64,000 bases of DNA. Source: Gerris lacustris (Eukaryota; Arthropoda; Insecta; Hemiptera; Gerridae). How positions within the stretch are numbered: the first letter of the stretch is position 1; every line of letters starts with the position of its first letter. Under the pieces are notes generated by a model. The model saw only the letters and a list, made by a program, of their open reading frames with translations, ran no database searches and was not told the origin of the DNA. A program made the position numbers and the translations under genes. Shown here one piece after another: positions 1 through 13,425 of the stretch. The DNA lies in assembly GCA_951217055.1 (NCBI GenBank), contig OX578283.1:31716260-31780259 (forward strand), in the 5' to 3' direction.

Positions 1-1612
1 TAATAAATAAATTAAACCATTATAAATTATTTAACTAAAGAATTATTATTAAATGTATATACCATATTTAAAGTGCAATTACCTATTGTCGCAGTCGGTA
101 CTGTTTTTTTTTTTTTTTCTTATAAAGTCTAATAACACACCTTTCGCAGCCTTTTGTTTGAATAATTTATAGACGATTGTTAGACATGTTTATAGACGAG
201 ACATGTCTATGAAAGCTGAAATAAAATTAGGTTTATAGTCAACCATGGTGTCGTCAGTCCAAAATTTTCTAACAACGTGATAAGATTTTGGCCTGCAGTC
301 CGACGAAGGGAAATTAACAAAATAAAGATGATTCACTCTACACGCCTGTAGGCCGACTGATAGTGTAGGGCGGCATTGATCTTGAGGCACAGGCCTGACA
401 GTCCACGGACTGTCGTCTCTCCTTCCATCCGATCCTCGCCTCTACCCTCCACACACCTACAGTCCACCTCCGACTGCAGTCCGTCATCTTAAGGAAAACT
501 GATAAGTGTGTGGCCAAGCTCCGTGGACGGACAGATCATTATCTTCAGTTAAACTGTTAGTGTGTGGGCCGCTTAAGAGACCTGTTTCGACCCATTATAG
601 GGTCATCTTTTGTCAATAATTTTTAGTTTAAAATAAGACAATAAGAATAAGTTAACATTCTTAATCAGTTCCTTTTATTTTTTAAAATAAATTACTAACA
701 AATTTGAACTAATATAGATTACAAAAACACAATTATAATATTCTAATTATCTATAATTGTTACTAATTATTTATAAAGATTGAAACTGAATCCATTAGAA
801 TGAAAAAATTAATGTATAAACATTAAACCATCCATCCACCATTTTTTTTTTTTTTTTTAATAATTGGAAAGGTATTCATGCTAAACGTTTTACATTTTTT
901 TTTTTTTTTTTGTTAAAAAATACACAAATACAACTAAGCAAAGTACCTAACAGATTAATAAATAATAGTACACATAAATCTGTAGCGGTACAAGAGAGTG
1001 AAATAAAATGACGTGTTGATGATATGGAAGACCACAAGACATCATGATAAAACTTAAGGAAGATATATATGGTTGATAAAAAAAAAAAAATCTTTTGTAA
1101 ATACCTTTTGGAATTTTTTAAAATTTTAATAATATTTACATTGAACTATATAACAGAATAGTAGATGTTAAGGAATTAAAGCTTTATGGTTGGTTGAGTG
1201 GATTTGACAATCAAATTTACTGGAGGTTTGGGCTTTTACTTCCAACTAAACCTCTTGTGAATTATTACTTAGTAAATCTTTAAATACCGGTGCCAAATCC
1301 AGTATAAACATTTTTAAATATTTGAAGCACCTCAAACTTACTTTAGAAAGAACCTAGAATGTAATTCAATCTAATGTATCGATAATCAGCGGTGGTAAGT
1401 CGAGATTCACTAAGTTCTAATATGCTAGAGGATTGGTTGAAAATAAAAGTCCAAGTAAAACCAAACCTCTTTTTTTTGATAAGGTGTTTCATTGATAAAT
1501 TTATTTGAGACAAGAAAAGAAATATTAATTTATAGAAATAAAGGAATTATTTTTTTCTTATATTAAACAAATTATAAATAATCCCATACAAATTAATTTT
1601 GGGTTGTGTTAA

Positions 1613-1669
<57 letters not shown>

Positions 1670-2058
1670 TATTATTAATTCCTTTATTACTCACTCAGCA
1701 TGTATTAAAATTATACCTCTAACAAAGAATAGATAAAAAAAACTATTTTATGCTTCTGGATTATTATTATTTTGATTTACTACATTATATAATTTATAAT
1801 TAAAAACTTATTATAAAATCCACATTTTAACAACAATTTAATATCTTACAATATTTTTTAATAATAATATAAAATAAAAATTTACTATATAATTGTATTT
1901 ATACATAAATTATTGGTCTATTTACAAATTAGATTTATTATCATAACAAAAAATAATGCTTATGAAGGAATAGTAACTCATCAGTAGCTCACTCAATTCT
2001 ATAAACTATTTTAATTTAAAATGGTTGTAGTAGGACATCCTTTGAATTATTAGACTTG
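1..2058. other. intergenic, no gene recognised
   Basis: AT-rich with long T runs (841-858, 895-911 and a 52-nt run at 1615-1666). A GC-richer patch at about 270-580 has repeated CAGTCC and CGGACTG words and leads into a GATGA-hairpin-CGAAA motif at 581-612. It is probably an old repeat. I see no coding exon. Confidence 0.6.
581..612 (-). other. hammerhead-core-like motif 1
   Basis: On the minus strand GATG, then ACCC-TATAAT-GGGT (a perfect 4-bp hairpin), then CGAAAC. The arrangement resembles the CUGANGA / stem II / GAAA core of hammerhead ribozymes in Penelope-like elements. The leading CU is missing. Confidence 0.3.
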
Positions 2059-2890
2059 TGGTCCAGGAGATAGCGTGCAAAAAAGTGTCTGATCAACATC
2101 AAGCTAGAATTTTGTGTATAAGTAAAGCGTTTGGTGCCTTTTAAGAATATGTGGTCGGCTAAGTTCGTCTGCGGGACAACGTCCTGCCCTTTTTGGTGGA
2201 CAATGTGATTTTCATGATCTTGAGAACGAAGTTAGTTAGTATACCAATAATCAAATTGATGGTAGTTTGTCACCAAGGATCTTATATAAAGCGGATGTAC
2301 TGTTAAGAAGGGGTTTAAGGCAAAAAAGTGACCCCATGAAGGTAAGAGAAATTGGAGAAAAAATCATACTGCGCATGCTCCACGACCTTTGAACTGGGAC
2401 AAATTACCTTTTTTAACAGGTTATAACCTGACACTTATAAACAAATTCTTGGAAACCTATAACCAAGAGGAAGGTAATTTGTCCCATTGGAGCTAATATT
2501 TTACATATCTTCTTGGGGTCACTTTTTTGCCTCAACCCTCTATCCCCTTTATATAAGATCCTTGTTTGTCACTTGATAGGTTATTTAGTCAAATATTACT
2601 CCAAATCAAAGAGGTGGTTAGAGCCTATTAAGTGGCAAACTGCCATCAACTTGATTTTTGGTCAACTAACTTAGTACTCAGGATCATGAAAATCACATTG
2701 TCCACCAAAAAGGGCGGGACGTGGCTGCTCTCCACCAGTTTGTTTTTTTCAAATGTCTATTGCCAAGCTATATCCCGCAGGCGAACTTAGCCGACCTAAC
2801 ATTCTTTAAAGGCACCAAAAGATTTACTTATACACAAAATTCTAGCTTGATGATAGTCAGACACTTTTTTGCACGATATCTCCTGGACCA
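2059..2890. mobile_element. long inverted-repeat (foldback) element
   Basis: The left end TGGTCCAGGAGATA is inverted at the right end TATCTCCTGGACCA. The match continues inward for hundreds of bases, for example GGTCGGCTAAGTTCG against CGAACTTAGCCGACC, and AAATCACATTGTCCACC on the right against its complement on the left. An inner inverted pair (GATCTTATATAAAG with its complement, and GGGACAAATTACC with GGTAATTTGTCCC) shows the two halves are one large hairpin. TTG flanks both sides and could be a 3-bp target duplication. No transposase is visible. Confidence 0.7.
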
Positions 2891-4270
2891 TTGTACACTA
2901 CACAAAAAGACATTTTACTTTAAAATAACACAAAATTATTGTAACTATTAGTATACCTATAATCTGATGGTGTAATTATTTGTAATCTCCGTTTGTCTTA
3001 GAAACGTAGGTCTTAAAATAATGTTGACTTTACCCAGGCATAATCACACTCAGTAGATAAAGAAGCTTTAAAACAATTTCAAGGAAAATAATAACTGAAG
3101 CAATTAGATTGAATGCAGGAGATTTAATAAAGAAAATACATATTAAAAAAAATCTATATTAATCCTAAGATGCTAATTAAATTGTCTTTTTGGTGAAAGA
3201 GATTGATTTTAAGGCATATAAGTTTTATACAATATTATTTCTAATATAGAAGGGAGAAACACAGAAACTTGGGAATCAGTGTTTAATTGCCACGGGATCC
3301 ATTTTTATTGATTTTTAGACAATGTTTCACGGGGGGCATATACAGATCCTAGAGCACGAATCCACCATACTTAACAAATATATTTATCTTACCAATTTCG
3401 GTATCATGATCAAATCAGTGCATGTCCTTAAAAAGCCAATAGACAAGTAATATACTTATTTGAAGACTGAGGACACATAAGTTTCATTTGTCAATGAGGT
3501 ACATCTAAAATCAGTCTGGTGTTCTCTACATCCAGCATGTCGATTAAGTAAGCTATTCTAAACTATTCTTGCATAGACTTTCAGATTTACTTAACTGATG
3601 GAAACCAATTAAAAGTGGTCAAAACTAGTGTGAATTAAAATATTTGTAACTGTGATTTTTGACAATTAACTGGTAAATTTTGGTCTTTAAATTTGATTTA
3701 AAGTTTATAACTGTGTGTTAAATTCAAATGTAAGTACTCTCTGAGTTTTCTTTAGTAAGATTCCTTTAAATTTAGGAGCTGAAATTTTAAATTTTTGTTT
3801 TTACATATTTTTACATAACTTGGGACTACGAGAAGAGGAACTACTTTCCTAAAGTATACCCAAATTTTACTAGGTAATTTTTACCCTTGAAATTTAAAAC
3901 TATTAACCATATTGTTTCTAATACTTCATTAACTTAAATTTTACATAATATAGTACATTATATATAAGCAAATACTTTTTCCTTTTTTAAGAAAAAAATA
4001 AAATAAATAATAATAATAATAATTAACTAGTAAGAAAAATAACTTTTCTTAAAAAAAAAATTATTGGAATGTATTAGAGTTTAGTACGTATTCAGTCCAA
4101 AAATATATGTCTTTGCTCATTAACAAAATTTGATGAAGGTCATAGTTATGGGCAAATTAGACAAATTAGGGGGAATTAGACTGCCTAAATTTATAAATTA
4201 ATAAACACCTTTTAATTTATGCAGATGGGCACATCTCTAAATTAGAGAGAACATTTAATGTAATTTTGTT
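2891..4270. other. no gene seen; downstream flank of the CD36-family gene
   Basis: AT-rich sequence with an A/T-rich stretch at 3980-4060. The left part is featureless. The part next to 4271 should hold the 3' UTR of the receptor gene. Candidate ATTAAA signals on the minus strand are at 4259-4254 and 4216-4211. Confidence 0.45.
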
Positions 4271-4397
4271 TTAAGAAGTTCCATTTTGATAAATATTTTC
4301 TGATGCTTTGTCGGTTTTTGTCAAATAATAGTCAGATGATTTCATAAGGGGTTTTAAACTGGCTTCATTCATCACTATTTCTTCTTTCACAGATATC
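4271..4397 (-). CDS. CD36-family receptor, coding exon 10 (cytoplasmic tail)
   Basis: Begins after the acceptor CTTTCTTTTTTTTTAG. Its first base completes Lys473, in the phase exon 9 requires. It encodes 41 residues, ISVKEEIVMNEASLKPLM to SENIYQNGTS, and stops with TAA at 4273-4271. The tail is polar, with Tyr at 496, 497 and 509. Tail sequences are not conserved in this family, so this exon rests on phase, splice sites and an open frame. An ATTAAA that could serve as a poly(A) signal lies just downstream on the minus strand (4259-4254). Confidence 0.75.
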
Positions 4398-7300
4398 CTA
4401 AAAAAAAAGAAAGTAAAATAAAAAATAAATAATTTAAAAAATAAATATAAATTGTCTGTTCCACCAGACCCCTTCCAGACACGGGCTGGCTCATTGAGTG
4501 TGCCACGGGTAAAAAAGTTCCTGTAAATCATAAATTCACGATGCGAGAATAATAACCCCTCACTTTACCCTACTACTAGAGACCCATAAAACGGACGAAA
4601 CAGTCTGCTTTGATTATTGCTTTGTTCTGCATTGTTTTTCCGTGTTTATTTGTCTTGGTGCACAGTATACGCCGCCCGAGCCACCATGTCCGGTATAGAG
4701 AAATTATGCCTTCTGATCAATATTTTTCGGTTTTGCATGAGTTTTCAGATTAGGATGATGGTTGTGAGGAGTTACCTTAGGACTTTGACAACTAATAATA
4801 ATTAAGGTTGAAAGCCCGATACTAAGTCAGAACGCTGAAGGAGTAATTACTGATTTTTTATAGTAATTATTATTTTTATAAATAAATATATAATTGAGAA
4901 ATAAATATTTAATACATTAATTGACTTTTTAGTTCAACAATTCCAAAACCCAATTTAGATAATCTTGATTTGACTCATTTATGGTTTGAAAAATGCATTG
5001 GCGCATAAAGTACGCCGTCCGTGCCTCATTGTTTGTCCACTATAAAATCATAATATATGTGGTCAATAGCTCTTGGAAGGCTTAGGCCTGCTAAAGGCCT
5101 TATACAACTATATATGTAATTGATGACACTGGGTTGGCTTGTTGCTCTATAAGATATTTTAAACATAGAATTAGATTCCGATAGATTGAAAACCGAAAAT
5201 AGAGGCCCTGGCAGAGTAGAGGAATGACCTAGAGAGAGTAGAGGAATGAGATGTTAGGAGTAGGGGCACTACTGAAGATAACAAGATCTTCCTTTGTAGG
5301 GATGACAATGGTTTTTTTGTGTAGAATGCGCAATTCTGTAGTTTGATAAAAGACTGAAGAGTGGTCTGTTAGTTTTGACTTATCTCCCTACAGCCCCTCT
5401 ACTAGAGTACTACGGGTGAGGGGAGGAGCTAAAGCTCCTCACAGAATGTTTATTATGGCATGCCAATGAGCTGAGCTTATTGTAAATATATGTATTAGGA
5501 AAAGTACAAGCTTGTTTCAACTACATACATACTTAAGGATTGCATCTTCTTAATATTCCTCAACACTCCATAATAACTCCATATCACCTAGTCCAATAGG
5601 AACTGACATTGGTGCAGTTGTAGTAAAAAAATCTTCATTTTTCTGGGGGTAAATTTATTGAAATAAATTAATTTTAAGCAATTTAATTTAAATTACGCAA
5701 CTGCCTCTGATAGCTCAGTAGATTAGAGTGTTATGCTAAATTATTTTTTATCCTCAAATAAATCACATAACTATCTACTCTTTTTTTCAAGTGAAAAATT
5801 ATTTATTAGACTAATTTGGAAATGTTGTGTCAATATTTTGAAAGCTAATAAACTTACTTTTTGGCTGGATCACAAACAAGGCAGGTAGTTATTATGATGG
5901 CAAGGAATCCCAAAATAGCCATAGCTATAGAAGTGACTTTGGCTACGAATGGAGCCATGAGTAGAAGTCTTAACTCTGCCGAAAGTTCATCACTGATGTA
6001 TGCTCGCTGTTCGAACCACATCATAGGAAAGTAAATTTTAGGTGCATTTTGATATAGTCTGAAATATAAAAACAAACAAGTATAAATCATTTGGCTATGA
6101 AATAATCATTATTAATAAGTGTTACAAAAAACTACCTTAAAAGTTTAAAGAAAATGGATTGTGTGAATCCAGAAAAGCAAGATGATAATAATTAAATGAA
6201 AATGAGATAAATTTAATTTATTAATTTACTACCTTAAAGTCCTCTATTTTTGTTAAGGGAAAAATTATGATTTTAGATTCCATCACTAAATAGCAACAGG
6301 GATCGAGGCACTTAGAAATCAATGTGAATAAGTCCATAACATTTTAATAACACATTCCATGTTAGCTTCTGAGCGGCTTTTAGTACTTTCAATCTCATGA
6401 TTCTGGTAATTTAAATTAAACTTAAGCAAGGAAGTCTTTGAATAAGCTACTGATTTGATTGAAATGTATATTTTTATTTCAATAGACTTACGAGACGCCA
6501 TCCACCTTTGAAAGTAGAATATTAATTTGAAACCTTGCAGCAACATCTAGTGGGATTCCAGTTTCCTGCACATTAAAAAAAAAATATCAGCAACATTTAT
6601 AAAATTACTGCAGGGAAAGCATCCTTTATTATAAACATAATTTGGAGTAACATCTCTATATCCTCGGCTGTTTTACAAAAAAACAACTAATTGAGGATTT
6701 TCGAACTTGCTATTTTAGCGCGCAAATTTTATGTTGATGATGAGTAAAATAAAAATAATTATAGTTAGATATCATAATCTATAAATTTTTAAGTGACAGG
6801 AATTGTATTTAGTGTTTTTTTTTTATTAACACAATGATTTAAAAACATGTCTTGGTGCATTGTATAAGTTGGTACAGTTCAATACATAGATTTTAGACAA
6901 AGCAATAGCTTCAATAATTCAGAATTTTAATACAAAAAAATAAATAAATAATTTATTATAACACATTTTATGTTTTTAATAATAATGTAATTGTTGTTTT
7001 TTTTCTCGCTAGTGTAGGCTCTGCTCAGACCAAAAAGACAATTTTTTGGATTTGGGAATATAAAATGTGTAAATACATAAAAATAGAATATTTATACTAT
7101 CACAATCGCAACACTTTCCCTCTTAATTAACTAATAATAATTAAGATTTGTGTTCAAAACCATCCTATTCTAGACTAATTTAGATTACTAGTGTCTGATG
7201 TTGCGACTAAAAGGACAAAATGATTGTTATAAACTTGGGGAGATAACAATTTGAGCAAGATTGCTTACAGATAAATTAAGCCCACATGACTTTAGATAGC

Positions 7301-10300
7301 TTAAAACAAAAGTGTCTCTGTTTCGAATTATCAGTCAATAAAGGTTGTATTTCATAATTGAATTATAAACAAGTGAAGCCTTATAAGTAAGATTTGCTGT
7401 AAAAATAAACTGGTTTTAAGTTTAAACTTTAAATAATAACTCACAGGCTCTAGAGTGATGTATAGAGAATGTTTAGATAGACTGGGCTGCATTCCAATTA
7501 CTTGATCCCTGTATATAGGATCAGCGTGTAAAAAGTGAGGATATGATACGAAACCAGGAGCTCCTAGGCGGCATGTAGTCACATTAACTACACCAGCAGG
7601 TGAACAGGTACCTGAACAGAAGCACTCGTTGCTTGGATCTAGCGTACCGTTGTCCATATTCCACAAACCACCTGTGTACTTCCATCCTTTAACACCTTGG
7701 AGTTCCGTTTCTTCAGAATACTCTAACCTTATTGTTCTAGAAAATCGAAACAATGCATTATTGTTTATCCCTGAACATGCATATAGAGGAATCACAATTA
7801 TTACAGGCAAATAAAAAAAAATAGTGACAATAGAGTGAGTTCTTAGTATAATTGAAATCATTTTCAGATAATTATTTTTTTATTTATTAAAATAATATTA
7901 AAAGCTCTAAAAAAAAATTCTATGCTAGAAGAGTAAGAAAAATTAAAATAGTAAATACTACTCTGTCCCATAAATACGTATCAAATAATTATAGAGACTT
8001 ATGTAGGAAGTAAGGAGACTAGATAGTGAGCTCCCGTCCCCCACAACAACCAAAGCAAGCCTGAGCTAGGTGGAGGGCACTGCAGGTGTCGTCACTCATT
8101 CTCTAGAGACTGTTGATCCAACCCCTTTCAATGAAAAACACACGGGCGTTGGTTGTGCGCTAGTTTTTGGCGCGTAGGTCCATTATCATCACTGACCACC
8201 CCCCATATTCACCCGATTTGGCACCAAGTGACTTTTTTGTTTCCTAAATGCAAAATTTTGCTTCGGGGCACCATTTTGGGGGGCTTGGAGTGCTTAAAAG
8301 CAGCGACGACGAGGCAGCTAAAGAGCCTTAAAGTAGAAAACTTTTAAATATGTTTCCAATAATGGAAACAGCGTTTGGCCAAGTGCGTTTTATCAGGGGG
8401 GGGGGGAGTACTTTGAGGGAAACAAAATTGTTTTAAATGATTAAATGTAAAGTAAAAAATTGTTTATACGTATTTTTGGGACAGACTATGTATAAGGGAT
8501 CTGCTCTACACGCATAATGAAGGAGAATCATAGTTTTTATATTCATTCATGATTTTAAATATAAAAATTTTTTACCTAAAATTTTAACTATTATTATTAT
8601 TACTTATTTATTATTTTGCTGTTTCTTTTACGTCTAGATCAACTCATGAGTAGATTATTACAGAATAAGGGGTTGGCCACTTTACTCACCTAGGCGATAT
8701 GATTATTTGTCTTCCGACCTTCTAGAATTCAAAATCCTGACCTCTCATTGGCTCCCCACCCTAATTTTTTTAATTTTCCCATGCTGTCAAAAGTCACAAC
8801 TCATAACGCGCAAACTGTAGGAATCTATCAGAGTTGTAAATTTTTAACTATGGGACACTGTCCAACTTAATCGTTGACCATTACTTCCGTTTGTGAATTG
8901 ATAGTGCATAAGTGCAGTCTCTATTTGCTCGAATACTATATTATTTCCACAAACATAAAAATAATAGTTCAGTCCCTTAAAAACACGTCATTGAAGCTAC
9001 TGGTCAAGCTGGACATATTTATTTTATACTCATTTACTACTGCACCAGGTTCCTATCATTCTTAATATAATATATTGTTAAAATCCTGGTGAGGTATTAT
9101 TTACGGTCGATGTAGCATATCTACATCAATAATATAATTCCGTGTGGTATCATATTGCTGATCTGCTTTGCCAAGCCAAGCAAGTATGGCGGTATGAGAG
9201 CACACTCGTCTCTGATAAGCCCTATATCTGTTCTTCTGGACCTAGTACAGCTCCAGAGTTGTGTGGGCATCAAAGGGCCCCTGATGAGTCAGACGTGACA
9301 AAACGATGCAGGGCCAACATCATTAAGATTTTGACATGTGGCTACAGGAACGCTACATCGACCTTTTTTACTAGGACAGTCTCAGTTGATTCACAGAACC
9401 CTTTTTTTTTTTTTATAAAAAGGTCCTTTGATTTTGATGTTTTAATAATAATTAAACATTTATCTACCTGCACAAGTCTGCAGAGTACATGTGAATGGGT
9501 ATCTTCTTGGATTGGCCAGGAGGGAAGAGTTCACCAGCTGAACCATAAACCTTAGCACATGCACCTTCATAGAATTTTGTCTCAGTGTCATGATTCCACC
9601 TCCAAATCTAAAGCAAAATTATTCATGTCAATTAATCCGGTTATTATTATACAGATATTTCCTCAACTCAAACAATTTTTGAATTACTAGATGTAATTTC
9701 AATTAATTAGAGGGAGGGGAGATGGTGGATGATTTCAGACCCGTTTTCAAGAGGGGGAGGTATCCCCCTTCCTTAGGCCTAGGAGAAGATGAAATATATA
9801 CATATAAATAAATACAAAACAAAAATCCAGTCTAAATTACCTACCTTATCTGTAACTTTTTTTTTTTTTGCAAAAAAAAGGTGTTGAGCAGGGCTCAAAA
9901 CGTGAAAAAAATTATTTAATTTAAAAAAATTATTAATTAAAAATTAATTTATTAAATTAAATTAAAAAAAATATATTATATATATCGTGGTAAATGTTTA
10001 AGGTTAACATAACCTTGCAAATTATAACTGTTACCGTTACCATTATGTTTCTTCATACTTGTTTTCGTGGTTATTATCCCTCTCAATCACTTTTACCGAT
10101 TTTTTTCACAAAGCTCAAAGGTAATAACTTTTTCCTTTTCTTCCTGTTAGCCTCTCTTCAAGTTAATATCGTCAATTCTTTTCAAATTTAAAACCCAGGT
10201 GCAGGAATAAAATTGTTTCTATTTTCAAACCAAGTTTAGGTAATAAATGAAGGAGCAATAAATTTTTTGAATTCAATGAGCTTTAAAATGATTAATCCTA

Positions 10301-13300
10301 CCTTGCCTATATCAGCGATTCCTCGCTCACCCGTATCCATGTTGAAGGTTCCTTCAAAATCAGATGAACTGTTTCTCTGAAAAATAAAATTTATTACTTG
10401 TTTTTAAAATTTTCAAAGAATTTTAACCATTTTGTTGTCCCTTTATTTAATGTTTTAGTCTTCTATGGTGTGGGTCGTGAAGGGTATACCCTTCACGACC
10501 CACACCATAGAAGACTAATAAAATGTATTAATTTTTATGTTGTATTCATATAGACAGGTAAATATTACTTTAATACATACATGGATACACAAATAAATTG
10601 GGTCCTTATAATCTACTTGTTTTCGAGTTATAACTATATAAAGTAGGACCTTCACAACTCCCCTAAAAGTTGTTCTCTTAGTGAGTAGGTTTCCGCGGTT
10701 AATGTCATCATGGATTTCTAGGTATATGCGTCATGTTCGATTTGTTTTCCGACCTTTCGCATCCCATGCTGGAGATATCTTCAGGGGTGTACATGTTTTT
10801 CTAAGCGAGAGACAACGTGAACTAATAGGAAAGACCGGTAGCAGATATAAATGCCCCTGAAGACGCTTCTAACATAGGAGGCGAAAAGTCGAAAAAAACA
10901 ACAAAAACACTTTGAACATGTCGCGGTCAGCACGGGAAGTCCTATAAATTCATAATTATTCTAATTACCTAGAAGTTCGTGATATATGGATGTGGTTCAA
11001 ATCCTAGAGAGCTGAGATAAGTCCAAACTGATAATCATCGAGTATTTGTGTAAAGTGGCTGATTTCCAATATGGCGACTAGGAAACATTTTTGGGAAAAG
11101 AACTTACATACTGTTAATCTACCTGAAAATAGTTTTAACATAACATGAAACATGCTTTATAAGCATAAACTTTTCTTCAACATCCTTGCCCTTAGTTCAG
11201 CCATATTTGCTTTGCATATTTGCTGCCCAGGCCATTGTAATAATAGTTACATATTCGTTTCCTACTCTTCAACACCTTCAAACACACACACACAAGGACG
11301 TATAAAATGTTATACTAACTAAATACCTTTCATTTTAATCGTCCGCCATAATATTGGCCACTATCTTGAAAATATTAAGTTTGATATTTCCAAAAACTAT
11401 GAAGTTGTCACAAATGCTAAGATGCACCTGTGTGCCGAAGTTCGTTCAATTTTGGCAGGCCCAAGCCGCCGACAGGCTATTGTTACGCCGCAACGGATGT
11501 TATTATATTTTTTAATCAATAAAATCGTAGCTGCTCTATAGTAAACACATTATACTTTTTAACTCTGACAGCTTGGGAAAATCGAGAAAAAAAATGGGAG
11601 GAGAGTGAATGTGAGCTTGAGATTTTGGCGGGTAATAGGTCATTGCCCGACCTATTACCCGTAAAAATCTCAAGCTCTCATACACTCTCCTCCCATTTTT
11701 TTTCTCGATTTTCCTAAGCTGTCAGAGTTAAAAAGTATAATGTGTTTACTATAGATATTAAAATTTATTGTATTAATAATAACGTGCTTACAATCGAATG
11801 GGTGAAATTTCTAGTTTAACTCTCGTATTCGGGGTTGTTCAAACTTAACGTTTAAGAATTATCTAACATTTTTACTCCAAACATGGAGTAAAAATGTTTA
11901 TACGAACTATTGTTTGAAAAGGCTTAGTATTAATGGTATGACGGGCTACTTCAATTTTCTGTTTTATACATAAATCATAAAACTTTTATATCTTAAAAAC
12001 TACGGATCGTAAAGAAATTTTAATACAAGAGAATAGAAATTTTTTCAACCCTTTATACAATCATGAATTTTGCTGTGCGAAAGAGATGCAACTTTTTTAA
12101 ACATAAATTAGGTTTATTTACTTGTTATATTTTTTATAGAGCCCACATAAAGATGTAAATTTCAGTTATTGCTCTAATAAATTATTCTAAAATAATCGAT
12201 GAATAATGTTTGTTGAAAGTTTGCTTTGGGAAATGGATTCCAACAAGGCAAGACTTGAAATTTAAATAGTGCATGATTGGGAACTACTAAAATTGTAAAA
12301 AAGACGACTAACGACGTGAAAGTTTGTACATGGGTGGTAAACTGGCATTTCTTTAGATTTTTACTCCCCTTGTAAGAAAAACAGAGGGGAGTAACAATCT
12401 AAAGAAGGTGCACGGAATGTTATAAAAATTTAAGAGTGATATTCCTTTGTCCCATGTACATTGGACTAAACTTCCCTTTGTCGTAATAATTATTTAATCA
12501 AAGTCCTTTATATTCTAAAAAAACATAAGGGAGTAAAAATCTAAAGAAGTATGTTATGTTCAATAACTAAGATTCGATATGTATAATCGATATACCAAAA
12601 TATATACTTGTATCGATTCTAATGATTAAACACTTGTGTTGTTTTGGTCTCTAATACGCGTGTGTTTCTTTCTGTCTTTACCCTTAATTTCTCCTTAAGA
12701 CACGGAAACTGCGAACCTCTATTCCTTAACCATATCCTTATTCCCCACCATAGTTCCGTCCGCTACCTTGGCTTATACCTCGATCGTAGACTCACATGGG
12801 CACACCACACATCAACACTACGCAAACGCATCAACACACGCTATAAACTTTTACATAGACTCCTCAACAAAAAATCCAAACTCACACATAACAAAATACT
12901 CATATACAACACAATTCTCAAACCTGCATGGACATATGGCATCGAGCTATGGGGCTGCACCAAACGTTCCAACTCCTACCGCATCCAATCCTTACAGTCA
13001 AAGATCCTCAGAAATATAGTAAATGCACCCTACTACGTATCCAACCAAATCCTACACACTGACCTGAATGTTCCATTTGTCCGAGACCTAGCTATTTCCC
13101 GCTATAGATCCTTCCACCACTCAGTCTCCCTCCACACAAATCCCCTTATCAATATCCTGTCATCCCAAACCATTCCTGACAACCCTCCCAGGCGCTTGAA
13201 GCGGCAATGGCCTCGAGATCTAATATGATAAAAGACTACATTTGATAAATTTAAAAAAAAAAATATGCAAAGTCAATAAGCTCTGTCACTGGACAGGAGT

Positions 13301-13390
13301 CTTATATCTGTCAATTAAAATCAAGCTACTACAATCAATTATCATTATTGCTTATAACATGTAGAACTGTAGTTGCAATATTCAATAAAA

Positions 13391-13425
<35 letters not shown>

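Noticed and set aside
5703..5740. tRNA gene
   Set aside because: Only the 5' half with an A box is present. No B box and no 3' acceptor strand follow.
9142..9555. 137-codon plus-strand open frame
   Set aside because: It overlaps exon 6 of the minus-strand receptor gene, whose translation is clearly conserved. The plus-strand frame is a shadow.
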